From NCBI RefSeq assembly GCF_017916365.1, contig NZ_JAFMSU010000002.1, forward strand, positions 248,001 through 312,000: 64,000 bases of DNA. Reading direction: 5' to 3'. Positions 34,707 through 43,774 of this stretch are shown in pieces (the stretch's first letter is position 1; each line of letters opens with the position of its first letter). Position numbers and translations under genes: made by a program. The notes below the pieces were generated by a model. The model searched no databases. It saw only the letters and a list, made by a program, of their open reading frames with translations, and was not told the origin of the DNA. The stretch is from Rufibacter roseolus. Its GTDB lineage: Bacteria; Bacteroidota; Bacteroidia; Cytophagales; Hymenobacteraceae.

Positions 34707-36005
34707 TTATGCCTGTAAAGCTTGCAGGGCTTCGCGGTTGGCAGCCAGGTAAGCATCCGCTAGATCATCGGTGATGGCAGCGGAAACGAACAGGGTCTCA
34801 AACTGGGAAGGGGCCAGGTAAATGCCGCGCTGCAGCATCTGGTGGAAATACCGACCGAACAGCTCCAGGTCTGAGGTTTTGGCCGAAGCGAAATCCGTCA
34901 CCGGTTGCTGGGTGAAGAACACGCTGTACATAGAGCCCACCTGATTGATGGTGTAGTTCAGGCCTAGTTCCTGCATATTCTGCTTTGTGCCGTTCACCAG
35001 TTTATCGGTGATTTGCTGTAATTGGCCATAAAGCTCGGGGTGCTCATTCAGGTAAGACAAAGCCGCCATCCCCGCCGACATAGCAATAGGGTTTCCTGAC
35101 AAGGTACCCGCCTGGTACACCGGACCGGCCGGCGCCACGCTGTTCATGATCTCTACCTTTCCGCCGTAAGCGCCCACCGGCATGCCTCCGCCAATGATCT
35201 TACCCAGGGTAGTCATATCCGGAGTTACGCCATACAGTTCCTGCGCACCGCCTTTGGCCAACCGGAAACCGGTCATCACTTCATCAAAGATCAGCACGAT
35301 GCCTTCCTTGGTGCACAGGTCGCGGAGGCCTTGCAGGAAACCTTCGGCAGGAGGGACCAAGCCCATGTTGCCTACCACTGGCTCGAGGATGATGGCAGCT
35401 ATTTGGGCGGGATTGGCGTCAATCAGGGTCTGTACCGCAGCCAGATCGTTGTAGGGAGCAGTCAGGGTATCGTTGGCCACACCTTTGGTCACGCCGGGGC
35501 TGTCCGGAACGCCAAGGGTGATGGCGCCACTGCCAGCGGCAATCAGGAAAGAGTCGCCGTGGCCGTGGTAACAGCCTTCAAACTTGATGATCTTGTCACG
35601 GCCGGTAAAGCCCCGTGCCACCCTAATGGCCGACATAGTCGCCTCGGTACCGGAGTTTACCATGCGCACCTTCTCCACGCTGGGCACCATGCTGATGATC
35701 AGCTCGGCCATCTCCACCTCGCGGCGGGTGGGCGCACCAAAGGAAAGGGAACCAGGCAAGGCATCGCGCACGGCTTTCTCCACCACCTCGTGGGCGTGGC
35801 CCAGAATCATAGGGCCCCAGGAGTTGATCAGATCAAGGTATTGATTTCCGTCTTCATCGTAGAGGTAGGCACCTTTGGCGGATTTCATAAATAGCGGCTT
35901 GCCGCCCACAGCCCTGAACGCCCGTACCGGTGAGTTCACGCCTCCGGGAATTGATTCTTGTGCACGTTGAAATAGCTCCTGGCTGGTTGTATGGTTAAGT
36001 GACAT
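34707..36005 (-). CDS. hemL: glutamate-1-semialdehyde 2,1-aminomutase
   Basis: A 432-residue PLP enzyme of the C5 haem pathway that converts glutamate-1-semialdehyde to 5-aminolevulinate. Signature features: [53 protein letters not shown], and the Schiff-base Lys269 in [18 protein letters not shown]. The length is standard for the family. No other hem gene adjoins it. A low-complexity inverted repeat lies just upstream of the start. Confidence 0.95.
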   Translation of the reverse strand: MSLNHTTSQELFQRAQESIPGGVNSPVRAFRAVGGKPLFMKSAKGAYLYDEDGNQYLDLINSWGPMILGHAHEVVEKAVRDALPGSLSFGAPTRREVEMAELIISMVPSVEKVRMVNSGTEATMSAIRVARGFTGRDKIIKFEGCYHGHGDSFLIAAGSGAITLGVPDSPGVTKGVANDTLTAPYNDLAAVQTLIDANPAQIAAIILEPVVGNMGLVPPAEGFLQGLRDLCTKEGIVLIFDEVMTGFRLAKGGAQELYGVTPDMTTLGKIIGGGMPVGAYGGKVEIMNSVAPAGPVYQAGTLSGNPIAMSAGMAALSYLNEHPELYGQLQQITDKLVNGTKQNMQELGLNYTINQVGSMYSVFFTQQPVTDFASAKTSDLELFGRYFHQMLQRGIYLAPSQFETLFVSAAITDDLADAYLAANREALQALQA

Positions 36006-36013
36006 GTGTTGTA

Positions 36014-36100
36014 ATTGAGTGATGGAGAGAAGGAGTGAATGAGAGAATGAAAATTGGAAATGTTATTCAATTCATCATTCAATCTCTCAATCACTCATTT
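36014..36100. repeat. low-complexity inverted repeat upstream of hemL
   Basis: A purine-rich arm made of GAGTGA, GAGAGA and GAATGA words (36014-36055) faces a pyrimidine-rich arm TCATCATTCAATCTCTCAAT (about 36072) ending at 36100. It fills the gap between hemL and the next gene. Confidence 0.6.
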
Positions 36101-36104
36101 AAAA

Positions 36105-37790
36105 TTAAAGCACCGGGTTCACCACCAGTAAACGGCCGTTCTCTACTTTAACAATAGGAAGGTACTGGTTGTCCTGGGCTTGTTTGCCGGATCCGGCTTC
36201 ATAGCCGATGCCTTGGTAGAAAGCGCCCGGCTGTACGCCGCTTAACCTGGGAGGAGCGGAGTATCCGTTTTCCTGCAGGCTGCGGCCATAGTAATTCAGC
36301 AGCTCAAAACCGGTGTAGGTGAAAGCGGAGGGAGGCAGGTTATAACGGCTGGTGTAAGCCCGCTTGAAATTCTGCACCGCCGGGTTTTCTGGGTCAATGA
36401 ACTTAGGCGCGGGGAAATACATCTCCAGGAAATCGAGCTGCGAAAAACTGATCTGCGGATTCTCCAGCCAGGACTGTGGGGCAATCACCGGCACCTTAGC
36501 CGCTTTCTGCTCCAGCAAGCTAACGGTGCTGGTGGCCACGGCCTGGTTGGAGGATTGCACCACCAGTACGCCCAAATCTTTCAGGTTCACGGCTCCTAAA
36601 ACTCCAGCTACATTGGTGCTGGTCTTGGAGTTGATCTTCTGCGCGCTCACCACTTTCCCGCCCAGGGCGGTATAGGTGCGTCTGAAGTTGCCGGCAAAGA
36701 CGGTGTCGTTTTTCTCGCTGTCAAACACCAGTACGGCCGTTTTCTTAGGGAACGTCTGGTAGGCGTAGGCCGCAGCACGCTGCCCTTGGGTAGCCACCGA
36801 GGTTTCCATTAAAAACAGGTACGGGTTGCCCTTGGCAATATCAGCGTCGTCTGAGAAGGGGTTCACCATGTTGATGTTCCGCTGTTGGGCAATCTTGGCG
36901 GCGTAGGCGCTGTTTCCTTTGTAGATCGGCCCGATGACCAGGTCCATGGTGCCCATCTCAGGCAGGGTCATGACCTTTCTTACCTGCGCCGTGTCATTAC
37001 TCACGTCATAAGGGAAGACGTTCACCCGGACGCCCTGCCTCTGCAGTGAATCCCGCGCCGAGAGAATGCCGGCGTAGAAATCGGTGACGTAGAGGTTCTT
37101 TTTGTCTACTTTGATGGTATTGTCCGAGACGTTGAAAGGCAGCAGCACCGCCACATTGTAAGCGTCTTTTTTGATATTCTGTGAGCGCTCAAGATAGCTG
37201 CGGTCCAGCTTGAAGTTGCGTACCAGCGCCTCCAGATCGGGGCGGTCTTGCTGGGTGAACCAGCCGCCCACCAGCTTATCAGCGTAGGCGCGAGCCAGGG
37301 TGGCATCCTCGGGGAACTGGCGCATCAGGTACTGGAACGTGGTTTTGTCGGTGAGCAGCATCATGTAATGCCGTTTCATGGCCGCCACCTCATCGTTCAT
37401 TGATTTTTCATCAATGGCCGCCAGCGCCTTCAGAGCCCGCAGGTATTCTTTTTTCTCAAACAGTACTTGCCCGTGCAGGTATTGCGCATCGGCTAGGCCG
37501 CCCCAGTTGGTATGCTCAGAAGTGAGTTGGGTGAGCATCTTGTCAGCCTCGGCCCACTTCTTCTGCCTGGATGCCGCCACGCTGTACAGGTAGGCGGCAT
37601 CAGGAGCGTAGTTTTTACCCGTAGCCTTGCTGGAGATGGGCTGCAATTCGGCCATGGCCAGGGCATACTTCTCCTGGTCCAGCAACAACCTCCCGTTCTG
37701 TAGCTTGGTGTTCAGGTCGGCAGAGGTCTGGGCCTGCACGTTCCAGCACAGTGCCATTCCGGCCGCGGCAAGTACAATCTGTTTTTTCAT
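36105..37790 (-). CDS. secreted TPR plus type-1 periplasmic-binding protein (LpoA/LppC-like layout)
   Basis: About 561 residues from ATG 37790, with a signal peptide ending NVQAQ. Residues about 22-200 are helical TPR-like repeats (NGRLLLDQEKYALAMAELQ, YLHGQVLFEKKEYLRALKALAAI). From about 215 (NVAVLLPFNVSDN) follows a type-1 periplasmic-binding fold: VIGPIYKGNSAYAAKIAQQ, TAVLVFDSEKNDTVFAGNF, FTYTGFELLNYYGRSLQENG. This order resembles the cell-wall regulator LpoA and amino-acid receptor-like proteins. Ligand and partners are unknown. It follows guaA on the same strand with a 26-nt gap. Confidence 0.78.
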   Translation of the reverse strand: MKKQIVLAAAGMALCWNVQAQTSADLNTKLQNGRLLLDQEKYALAMAELQPISSKATGKNYAPDAAYLYSVAASRQKKWAEADKMLTQLTSEHTNWGGLADAQYLHGQVLFEKKEYLRALKALAAIDEKSMNDEVAAMKRHYMMLLTDKTTFQYLMRQFPEDATLARAYADKLVGGWFTQQDRPDLEALVRNFKLDRSYLERSQNIKKDAYNVAVLLPFNVSDNTIKVDKKNLYVTDFYAGILSARDSLQRQGVRVNVFPYDVSNDTAQVRKVMTLPEMGTMDLVIGPIYKGNSAYAAKIAQQRNINMVNPFSDDADIAKGNPYLFLMETSVATQGQRAAAYAYQTFPKKTAVLVFDSEKNDTVFAGNFRRTYTALGGKVVSAQKINSKTSTNVAGVLGAVNLKDLGVLVVQSSNQAVATSTVSLLEQKAAKVPVIAPQSWLENPQISFSQLDFLEMYFPAPKFIDPENPAVQNFKRAYTSRYNLPPSAFTYTGFELLNYYGRSLQENGYSAPPRLSGVQPGAFYQGIGYEAGSGKQAQDNQYLPIVKVENGRLLVVNPVL

Positions 37791-37816
37791 CGTTTTCAGA
37801 AAAATAAGCGCTAAAC

Positions 37817-39346
37817 CTATTCCCACTCAATGGTAGCGGGTGGCTTGGAGCTGATGTCATAGACTACGCGGTTTACCCCGCGCACCTTGTTGATGATCTC
37901 ATTAGACACATCGGCCAGGAATTCATACGGCAAATGACACCAATCGGCGGTCATACCGTCTACGCTGGTTACGGCGCGCAAGGCCACTACTCTTTCATAA
38001 GTGCGTTCATCGCCCATCACGCCCACGCTCTGGATAGGCAACAACATGGCGCCTGCCTGCCAAACCTGATCATAAAGACCGGTTTTCTTCAGCGACGAAA
38101 TGAAAATATGGTCCACTTCCTGCAAAATGGCTACTTTCTCAGGGGTGATGTCGCCCAGGATTCGGATGGCCAGACCCGGACCCGGGAAAGGATGGCGCCC
38201 GATGATGTTGTCTGAGATACCAAGGGTTTTGCCTACTAAACGAACTTCGTCTTTAAAGAGTGTCTTCAGAGGCTCTACCACTTTCAGTTTCATGAAATCT
38301 GGAAGGCCACCTACGTTGTGGTGCGATTTGATGGTCGCGCTCGGGCCTTTCACCGACACAGACTCAATTACGTCTGGGTAAATGGTGCCCTGGCCCAGCC
38401 ACTTAGCGTCCTCTACCTGGTGCGACTCCTGATCGAAGACCTCAATGAACACCCGTCCGATGGCTTTGCGCTTGGCCTCAGGATCGGTTAAATTGGCCAA
38501 TGCGGAGTAGAACTGGTCTTTAGCGTCAACGCCTTTCACGTTAAGGCCCATGTCTTTGTAGGAGTGCAGCACGTCCTCAAACTCGTTCTTGCGCAGCAAG
38601 CCGTTGTCTACGAAGATACAGTACAGGTTCTTACCGATGGCCTGATGAATGAGCATGGCCGCCACGGAAGAGTCCACGCCGCCGGAGAGGCCCAGAATCA
38701 CTTTGTCATCGCCAATCTGCTCACGCAGCTCGGCCACGGTGCTTTCAATGAATTGGTCCGGGGTCCAGTCCTGGGAGCAGCCGCTTATGTGGACCACAAA
38801 GTTGCGGAGCAGGGTCTTGCCCTCGGTGGAGTGCGTCACCTCGGGGTGGAACTGGATGCCGTAGGTTTCTTGGTCTTTCACTTTATAGGCCGCCACTTCC
38901 ACCGAGTCGGTGCTGGCGATGACCTCAAAATTGTCAGGGATATGCTTGATGGTATCGCCGTGTGACATCCACACCTGGGAGTCAATGGTGATTTCTTTCA
39001 GTAGAAGGTTGTGATGATCTACGTGGCTAAGTTTGGCCCGGCCGTATTCCCTGATGGTAGAAGCAATCACCTCGCCGCCGCCTTCCTGCGCCATGAGCTG
39101 CGCGCCGTAACACACGCCCAACACCGGCAGGTTTCCCAAAAACGGGGTAATGTCTGGGTTAGGATAGTTTTCTTCCCGCACCGATGACGGGCTACCGGAC
39201 AGGATCACGCCCTTGAGATCTGGGGTGATTTCTGGGATTTTATTGAAAGGGTGGATTTCGCAGTAGACGTTAAGCTCGCGGACGCGACGGGCGATCAGTT
39301 GGGTGTACTGAGACCCGAAATCGAGGATGAGAATTTTTTCTGGCAT
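37817..39346 (-). CDS. guaA: GMP synthase (glutamine-hydrolysing)
   Basis: A 509-residue two-domain enzyme converting XMP to GMP. ATG 39346 ([25 protein letters not shown]) is chosen. The amidotransferase domain has nucleophile Cys79 in [12 protein letters not shown] and its His/Glu in [11 protein letters not shown]. The ATP-pyrophosphatase P-loop is [17 protein letters not shown] (about 223-239). The C-terminal dimerisation part ends [14 protein letters not shown], as in GuaA. The downstream gene may be co-transcribed. Confidence 0.96.
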   Translation of the reverse strand: MPEKILILDFGSQYTQLIARRVRELNVYCEIHPFNKIPEITPDLKGVILSGSPSSVREENYPNPDITPFLGNLPVLGVCYGAQLMAQEGGGEVIASTIREYGRAKLSHVDHHNLLLKEITIDSQVWMSHGDTIKHIPDNFEVIASTDSVEVAAYKVKDQETYGIQFHPEVTHSTEGKTLLRNFVVHISGCSQDWTPDQFIESTVAELREQIGDDKVILGLSGGVDSSVAAMLIHQAIGKNLYCIFVDNGLLRKNEFEDVLHSYKDMGLNVKGVDAKDQFYSALANLTDPEAKRKAIGRVFIEVFDQESHQVEDAKWLGQGTIYPDVIESVSVKGPSATIKSHHNVGGLPDFMKLKVVEPLKTLFKDEVRLVGKTLGISDNIIGRHPFPGPGLAIRILGDITPEKVAILQEVDHIFISSLKKTGLYDQVWQAGAMLLPIQSVGVMGDERTYERVVALRAVTSVDGMTADWCHLPYEFLADVSNEIINKVRGVNRVVYDISSKPPATIEWE

Positions 39347-39618
39347 GTGCAAAGGTACGTGCCCGTTTTAAAACATGAAAATGAAATTGCGGCCGAGTAG
39401 GGGAGAATGGGGCAGCGCCTGTCATGAATACAGTTGACCGGAGCTTTTGTCCGTTTCAAGCACATTTTTGAAAAATCGGCCAGAAAAAAGGACGTATTTT
39501 ACGAAACCAAAAAGAAGGCACGTATTTTGTTAATTAAAAGTGCAATCTTCCGGGGTCTTTGATCATGAAGAAAAGCCCCCGGTTGCCCGACTAGATTCTA
39601 ACCAAAGAAACAGATACT

Positions 39619-40281
39619 ATGTTAAAAGCTTTACTTCTTCCTTTCCGGACAGCATTAGGGGTGGTACTCACCGCTTCCCTACTGTTTGCTTGTGAGGCAG
39701 ATTCAGATTCCACGGAGCCTACCCCTGAGGCAGCCCCCACCCACACCAGTTTTTCCATGGTAGACAGCATTAAGGTGGATGCCGCTTACCAGAACATGTA
39801 CCCAGAGGCGTACGCTAACCTGCGGGGTAAAACCTACAAGGTAAATGCGCAGGATAAGTTGGAGGCCTATTTCATTGAGGAGAACAACGGCATTACCCTG
39901 TACTTCAGAGACACGTCCACAGTGAACACCCGGTCATGGGTGTCGGTGCATTTTAAAAACCGCACTATTCAAAACCTGCCCGCTTCCATTTCGCTCAAAG
40001 ACGCGTCAGCTGTTTGCGTGCACAACGGCCAGAACTTCTCTGACGGCAGTGGCGCCATGTCGCCCGGCTGCGTTATAGTGCTGGATGGGACAGCCACCCT
40101 GCAATACAACGCCTTAACCAAGGTGCTGTCTGGATCAGTCATCAACCTGAAGCTAGGCTTGGAGTACTACGTGCCTGAATATTCTTTCCCTAACCGGGCA
40201 GGCAACGCCTTAAAGAGCAGCGGCTCCAGCCGGAACCTGAATATCACCTTCGAGAACATCAGAAGTCATTCCGGCAACTAA
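39619..40281 (+). CDS. lipoprotein, function unknown
   Basis: A 220-residue lipoprotein precursor with lipobox LLFAC (Cys25), followed by a Ser/Thr/Pro/acidic linker and a probably beta-rich domain. Features: NLRGKTYKVNAQDKLEAYFIEENNGITLYFRDTS, two Cys in the middle (SAVCVHNG, SPGCVIV) that could pair, and a C-terminus with SGSSRNLNITFENI. I do not recognise the family. The gene stands alone, with a 20-bp terminator behind it. Confidence 0.72.
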   Translation: MLKALLLPFRTALGVVLTASLLFACEADSDSTEPTPEAAPTHTSFSMVDSIKVDAAYQNMYPEAYANLRGKTYKVNAQDKLEAYFIEENNGITLYFRDTSTVNTRSWVSVHFKNRTIQNLPASISLKDASAVCVHNGQNFSDGSGAMSPGCVIVLDGTATLQYNALTKVLSGSVINLKLGLEYYVPEYSFPNRAGNALKSSGSSRNLNITFENIRSHSGN

Positions 40282-40307
40282 GAGCTTCATCCTTAAGGAA
40301 TCCCTCT

Positions 40308-40357
40308 AAACCGTTTCGGGGCTGTTTTGTATAAACAGCCCCGAAACGGTTTTCTTT
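40308..40357 (+). terminator. terminator with 20-bp perfect stem
   Basis: AAACCGTTTCGGGGCTGTTT (40308-40327), loop TGTAT, then the exact complement to 40352 and TTCTTTT. Confidence 0.9.
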
Positions 40358-40388
40358 TCTACTCATATTATAAGGTTATTTTGCAGGT

Positions 40389-40418
40389 ATTCCCCTTCTG
40401 GGAGGGGGGGCACTCTCC
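40389..40418. repeat. fragment of the composite GC-rich repeat
   Basis: ATTCCCCTTCTGGGAGGGGG resembles the block ATTCCCCTCCTGGGAGGGG at the right end of copy A near 12733. Confidence 0.45.
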
Positions 40419-40477
40419 ACCGGTATCGCCACAGCGAATCATTTCTGCTTAATTTAAAGGTCAATTTAGTCATCTTC

Positions 40478-40516
40478 CACTTTCAGCCTGTTTTGCCAAA
40501 AGAAGCCCATAAACCG
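40478..40516. repeat. double-palindrome element, copy 11
   Basis: CTTTCAGCCTGTTTTGCC then AAAAGAAGCCCATAAACCGG; it lies 18 nt past the original stop codon of the frameshifted ATPase gene. Confidence 0.5.
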
Positions 40517-40534
40517 GCAAGGCAATCATGCTTA

Positions 40535-41226
40535 CTAACGATTCTTGATGTTCCCGATGATATGGCCGTCGCTCATTTCCAGGATGCGGTCAGATTTGGC
40601 GGCGAATTCGTTGTCATGCGTCACGGAGATGATGGTCTGGCCCATGTCGCGTGTGAGTTGCTGAAAGATGTCCAAAACCACCTGCGTATTATAAGAGTCC
40701 AGAGGTTGCCGGTGGGTTCATCGCCCATGATGATGTTGGGATCGTTGATGAGCGCCCGCGCGATGGCCACTCGCTGCTGCTGTCCCCCGGATAGTTTGTT
40801 GGCTGGTTTTTGTGCCTGTTCCTCCACGCCCAAGAGTTTGAGTTTCTCCAGGGCCCGCGCCTCAATCTCTTTCTCAGAGTGCTTCTTCAGTTTCAAAGCC
40901 GGAATCATGACGTTCTGCAGCACCGTGAACTCAGGCAGCAGAAAGTGAAACTGGAACACAAACCCGATGTGCTCATTCCGGAACTTGGCCAGTTCATTCT
41001 GGTTCTTGCCCGTCAGAAGCTCCCCGTTCAGTTCCACCGTTCCCTCATAATCTGTATCCATGGTAGAGAGGAGATACAGCAGCGTAGACTTCCCGCACCC
41101 GGACTTCCCCACCAACGACACGAATTCCCCCTTCGGCACCTCCAGGTTGATATCCGTGAGCACCTGGAATTTCTCCGGCTCATAGAAGTACTTATTCAGG
41201 TGCCGGGCAATGAGCAGTAGTTCCAT
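40535..41226 (-). pseudogene. MacB/LolD-type ABC transporter ATPase, broken by a 2-nt frameshift
   Basis: Walker A GKSGCGKST (about 39-47), signature LSGGQQQR and Walker B NIIMGDEPTGNL are intact. Directly after GNL the frame shifts, and a 201-residue product would end in an unrelated tail. If the doubled AG at 40701-40704 is reduced by two bases, the reading continues as GNLDSYNTQVVLDIFQQ, then ISVTHDNEF with the H-loop His, and stops at 40535. The repaired protein has 229 residues, a normal length. The ATPase closes the operon TolC-adaptor-permease-ATPase. Without the H-loop it should not hydrolyse ATP normally. It is either a true mutation or an assembly error. Confidence 0.85.
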
Positions 41227-41390
41227 AAGGAGATTTGGAGATGTGAAAATTTGTAGATGTGAAGATGAAATGATGTTGATAATATTTTTATGTTTCTAGC
41301 CTGATTTCTGAAAATGACCTCAAAATCTTTCTCTTTTGTAATACACCTCCCCATCTTCAAATCTCCACATCTTCTCATCTCCAAATTAAA
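41225..41390. repeat. low-complexity inverted repeat inside the export operon
   Basis: GGAGATTTGGAGATGTGAAA and related words (41225-41272) face CATCTTCAAATCTCCACATC and related words (41343-41390). A double palindrome lies in the loop. Confidence 0.6.
41292..41327. repeat. double-palindrome element, copy 12
   Basis: GTTTCTAGCCTGATTTC and GAAAATGACCTCAAAATC, located between permease and ATPase genes in the loop of the larger inverted repeat. Confidence 0.45.
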
Positions 41391-41392
41391 TG

Positions 41393-42640
41393 TCACTGCC
41401 CCCTGATAATCTCAATGGGATCTGCTTTTCCGGCGGCGCGGCTCGGGAGGTACCCGGCGAAGGCAGTAGTGGCGTTCCCGAAAACCAATCCGATGAGGTA
41501 GTATTTGAGGTGGAAATTGACGGGCAGCGTATCCATGGTCACGATGTCGCCGCCGTTGAAGGGCACCAGCGACACCAGGTAGGAAAGCCCCAGGCCCACA
41601 GCTAGCCCCAGCACGCTCCCAATTAACCCGATGGCCATGGATTGGATGAGGAACACGTTGCGCACATCTCGGGCGGCAAAACCGGTGGCTTTGAGAATGG
41701 CAATGTCCTTCATTTTGTTGTGGATGGTCATGTTGAGGATGTTGTAGATCCCGAAACCGGCCACGATGAGCAGGGTAATGGAAACCGAGTAGGTAAGGAT
41801 GTTCCGGATGATGGAGCCGGTGAGGAAGGTGGCGTTAGCGGTTTCCCAATCCTCGGCTTTGTACCCGTAGAGGCGCTGCAACTCCACCGCTTTGGGCTTG
41901 GCTAAATCCAGGTCGCGCAGCTTGATGTTGATGTCCGTGACGTAGCTCTGGTCTTTCTGCAAGATCTTCTGCACCGTGCTGATGTTGGCGTAGGCTTTGG
42001 CATTGTCAATGGTGCCCAGACCCATCTGGAAAGTGCCCACCACGTTCAAGGTCATGGTATAGCCCTGCGGCGTGGTGATGACCACGCGGTCGCCGTTGAT
42101 CATGTTCAGTTTCCGGGCCAGGCCCGCCCCCATGATGATGCCATCGGTGGAGACCAGCAGGTCCTCCAGGCTGCCGGTTTTGATCTTCTGCCGAAGGTTG
42201 AAAAGTTTGTCCTCCTCCAGGATGTCTACCCCGGCCAGGTTGCCATTGAGTTGCACTGGCCCGTAATTATAGAACACCTGGGTACTCAGAAGTGGGGCGG
42301 CGCCCAGCACCAAAGGGTCCTGCCGCAGTTGCTCAGCGATCTGGAAAGCGTTCCTGATCTTGGGCGTCTCGTTCTTGGGTTTGGGATGGTGGACCACCAC
42401 CAAGCCGGTGGGTTTCTGCTCTTCCAGGATGCTTTTGCGGGGCTCGGTGACATCGTTGTACATCCTGATGTCCGGGGTGGAGGTCATGGTGAGTTCCTCG
42501 GTGAAATCGTTGAGGCCCGTCATGAGGCTCACCATGGTGATGAACATGGCGATCCCGAAGGTCACGCCCAGCATGGCCACAATGGTTTGCCGGGGTTTGG
42601 CCAGAAGGTGGGTTTTGGCGATCCGCAGCGCGAGGTTCAT
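41393..42640 (-). CDS. MacB/FtsX-like ABC transporter permease
   Basis: A 415-residue permease with one N-terminal membrane helix (IVAMLGVTFGIAMFITMVSLM), a long periplasmic domain (about 45-280), and three C-terminal helices including NILTYSVSITLLIVAGFGIYNILNM. IHNKMKDIAILKATGF is the hallmark coupling loop of the MacB/LolC family. It works with the ATPase (frameshifted here), the adaptor upstream and the TolC-like channel; such systems pump peptides, toxins or lipids from the periplasm. Confidence 0.9.
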   Translation of the reverse strand: MNLALRIAKTHLLAKPRQTIVAMLGVTFGIAMFITMVSLMTGLNDFTEELTMTSTPDIRMYNDVTEPRKSILEEQKPTGLVVVHHPKPKNETPKIRNAFQIAEQLRQDPLVLGAAPLLSTQVFYNYGPVQLNGNLAGVDILEEDKLFNLRQKIKTGSLEDLLVSTDGIIMGAGLARKLNMINGDRVVITTPQGYTMTLNVVGTFQMGLGTIDNAKAYANISTVQKILQKDQSYVTDINIKLRDLDLAKPKAVELQRLYGYKAEDWETANATFLTGSIIRNILTYSVSITLLIVAGFGIYNILNMTIHNKMKDIAILKATGFAARDVRNVFLIQSMAIGLIGSVLGLAVGLGLSYLVSLVPFNGGDIVTMDTLPVNFHLKYYLIGLVFGNATTAFAGYLPSRAAGKADPIEIIRGQ

Positions 42641-42652
42641 GCTTTTGTCAGG

Positions 42653-43774
42653 TTAAGAAGGAAGGATGAGTCGGGTCTGGGGCGTGAGGCCGGAGGTGAT
42701 CTCCACCTCGTTCAGGGTCTCCACGCCTTTGGTCACTTTCACCCGGGTAGGTTTGCCGTTCTGTTCTACGTCCACGGAGTCGCCGGGCAGGAGCAGGGTG
42801 CGCGGAATCACCAAGGCCTTGTCTTTCTGGCGCGTGATGATGTTGGCCTCTAGCGCCAGGCCCGAGTAGTAGCCGGGCAATGAATCGGTGAGTTTGGCGT
42901 CTACCCGCAGCGACTGGCTCTGCGGGTCTACCATGGGGTACACTTTGGTTACCTGCCCGTTAAAAACCTTGTCGGGAAAAGCGTCTATTTTCACCAGGAT
43001 CTTCTGGCCCGGTTTCACCCGCTGGATGTCCAGCTCGTCTACCAGCAGCCGCAGGTAAAACTCGTCTAATTGTCCGGCCACGGCAATGGCCTCGCTACGG
43101 CGCACCAGTTCGCCCGGTTCTTTGAGCAGTTTGAGCAAAGTACCGTTGATGTTGCTCCGGACCGTGAAGTTGCCGCGCTCGCTCTGGGCCACCTGCAGGT
43201 TGCTGCGCGCATTCTGGACATCCAGATACAGCTGGTTCTTCAGTTTGTTGTAGCGGCTCAATTGCGCCTGGTACTCGCTGCGGCTGTTCTGGTAAGCCAA
43301 CGCATAGCGGTCATACTCGGCTTTGGAGGTGGCGCGGTTCTGCAGCAGGTTCTGGTAGCGCACGAAGTTGGCCGAGTCATAGGCGCGTTTGGCTTGGGCG
43401 GCCTGCAAAGCGGCGGCGGCTTCCCTTAAAACCGGACTGCCACTGCGGTAGTTGGCGGCGGCCATGTTGGAGGCTTCTTGTGCATACTGGAGCCGGGCAT
43501 TCTGCTGCGGGCTCTCCAACACAAACAACACCTGGTCTTTTCTGATGGGCTGGCCCTCCTGCACCAGCTTTTTCACCAACACGCCTTCGCCCTGGGCAAA
43601 AATCTGGTATTCCTGGTCAGACACCACGTGCCCCGAGGCATACACCGCCTCAGTGAGCGGTTTTATCTCTGGGGTAACCGTTTCCTCCCCGTTCCGGCAA
43701 GACAGTAACGCCACGCTGCCCAGCATGAACAGGAATAAACGTCTGGACTGATATTTTGGTAGCTTATTTAACAT
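42653..43774 (-). CDS. periplasmic adaptor lipoprotein (HlyD/MacA-like)
   Basis: A 373-residue membrane-fusion protein. ATG 43774 is used; the frame's upstream TTG is rejected. A lipobox LLSC (Cys26) predicts a lipoprotein. Barrel-sandwich start VYASGHVVSDQEYQIFAQGEGVLVKKLVQEGQPIRKDQVLFVLESP, then a long helical hairpin (about 85-190), the second half sandwich GTLLKLLKEPGELV and a beta-barrel. It overlaps the TolC-like gene by 11 nt and bridges permease and outer-membrane channel. Confidence 0.9.
   Translation of the reverse strand: MLNKLPKYQSRRLFLFMLGSVALLSCRNGEETVTPEIKPLTEAVYASGHVVSDQEYQIFAQGEGVLVKKLVQEGQPIRKDQVLFVLESPQQNARLQYAQEASNMAAANYRSGSPVLREAAAALQAAQAKRAYDSANFVRYQNLLQNRATSKAEYDRYALAYQNSRSEYQAQLSRYNKLKNQLYLDVQNARSNLQVAQSERGNFTVRSNINGTLLKLLKEPGELVRRSEAIAVAGQLDEFYLRLLVDELDIQRVKPGQKILVKIDAFPDKVFNGQVTKVYPMVDPQSQSLRVDAKLTDSLPGYYSGLALEANIITRQKDKALVIPRTLLLPGDSVDVEQNGKPTRVKVTKGVETLNEVEITSGLTPQTRLILPS

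Noticed and set aside
40621-41226. Programmed frameshifting in the ABC ATPase gene
   Set aside because: No slippery heptamer or stimulatory structure is seen at CTCTGG; a simple two-base duplication explains it.
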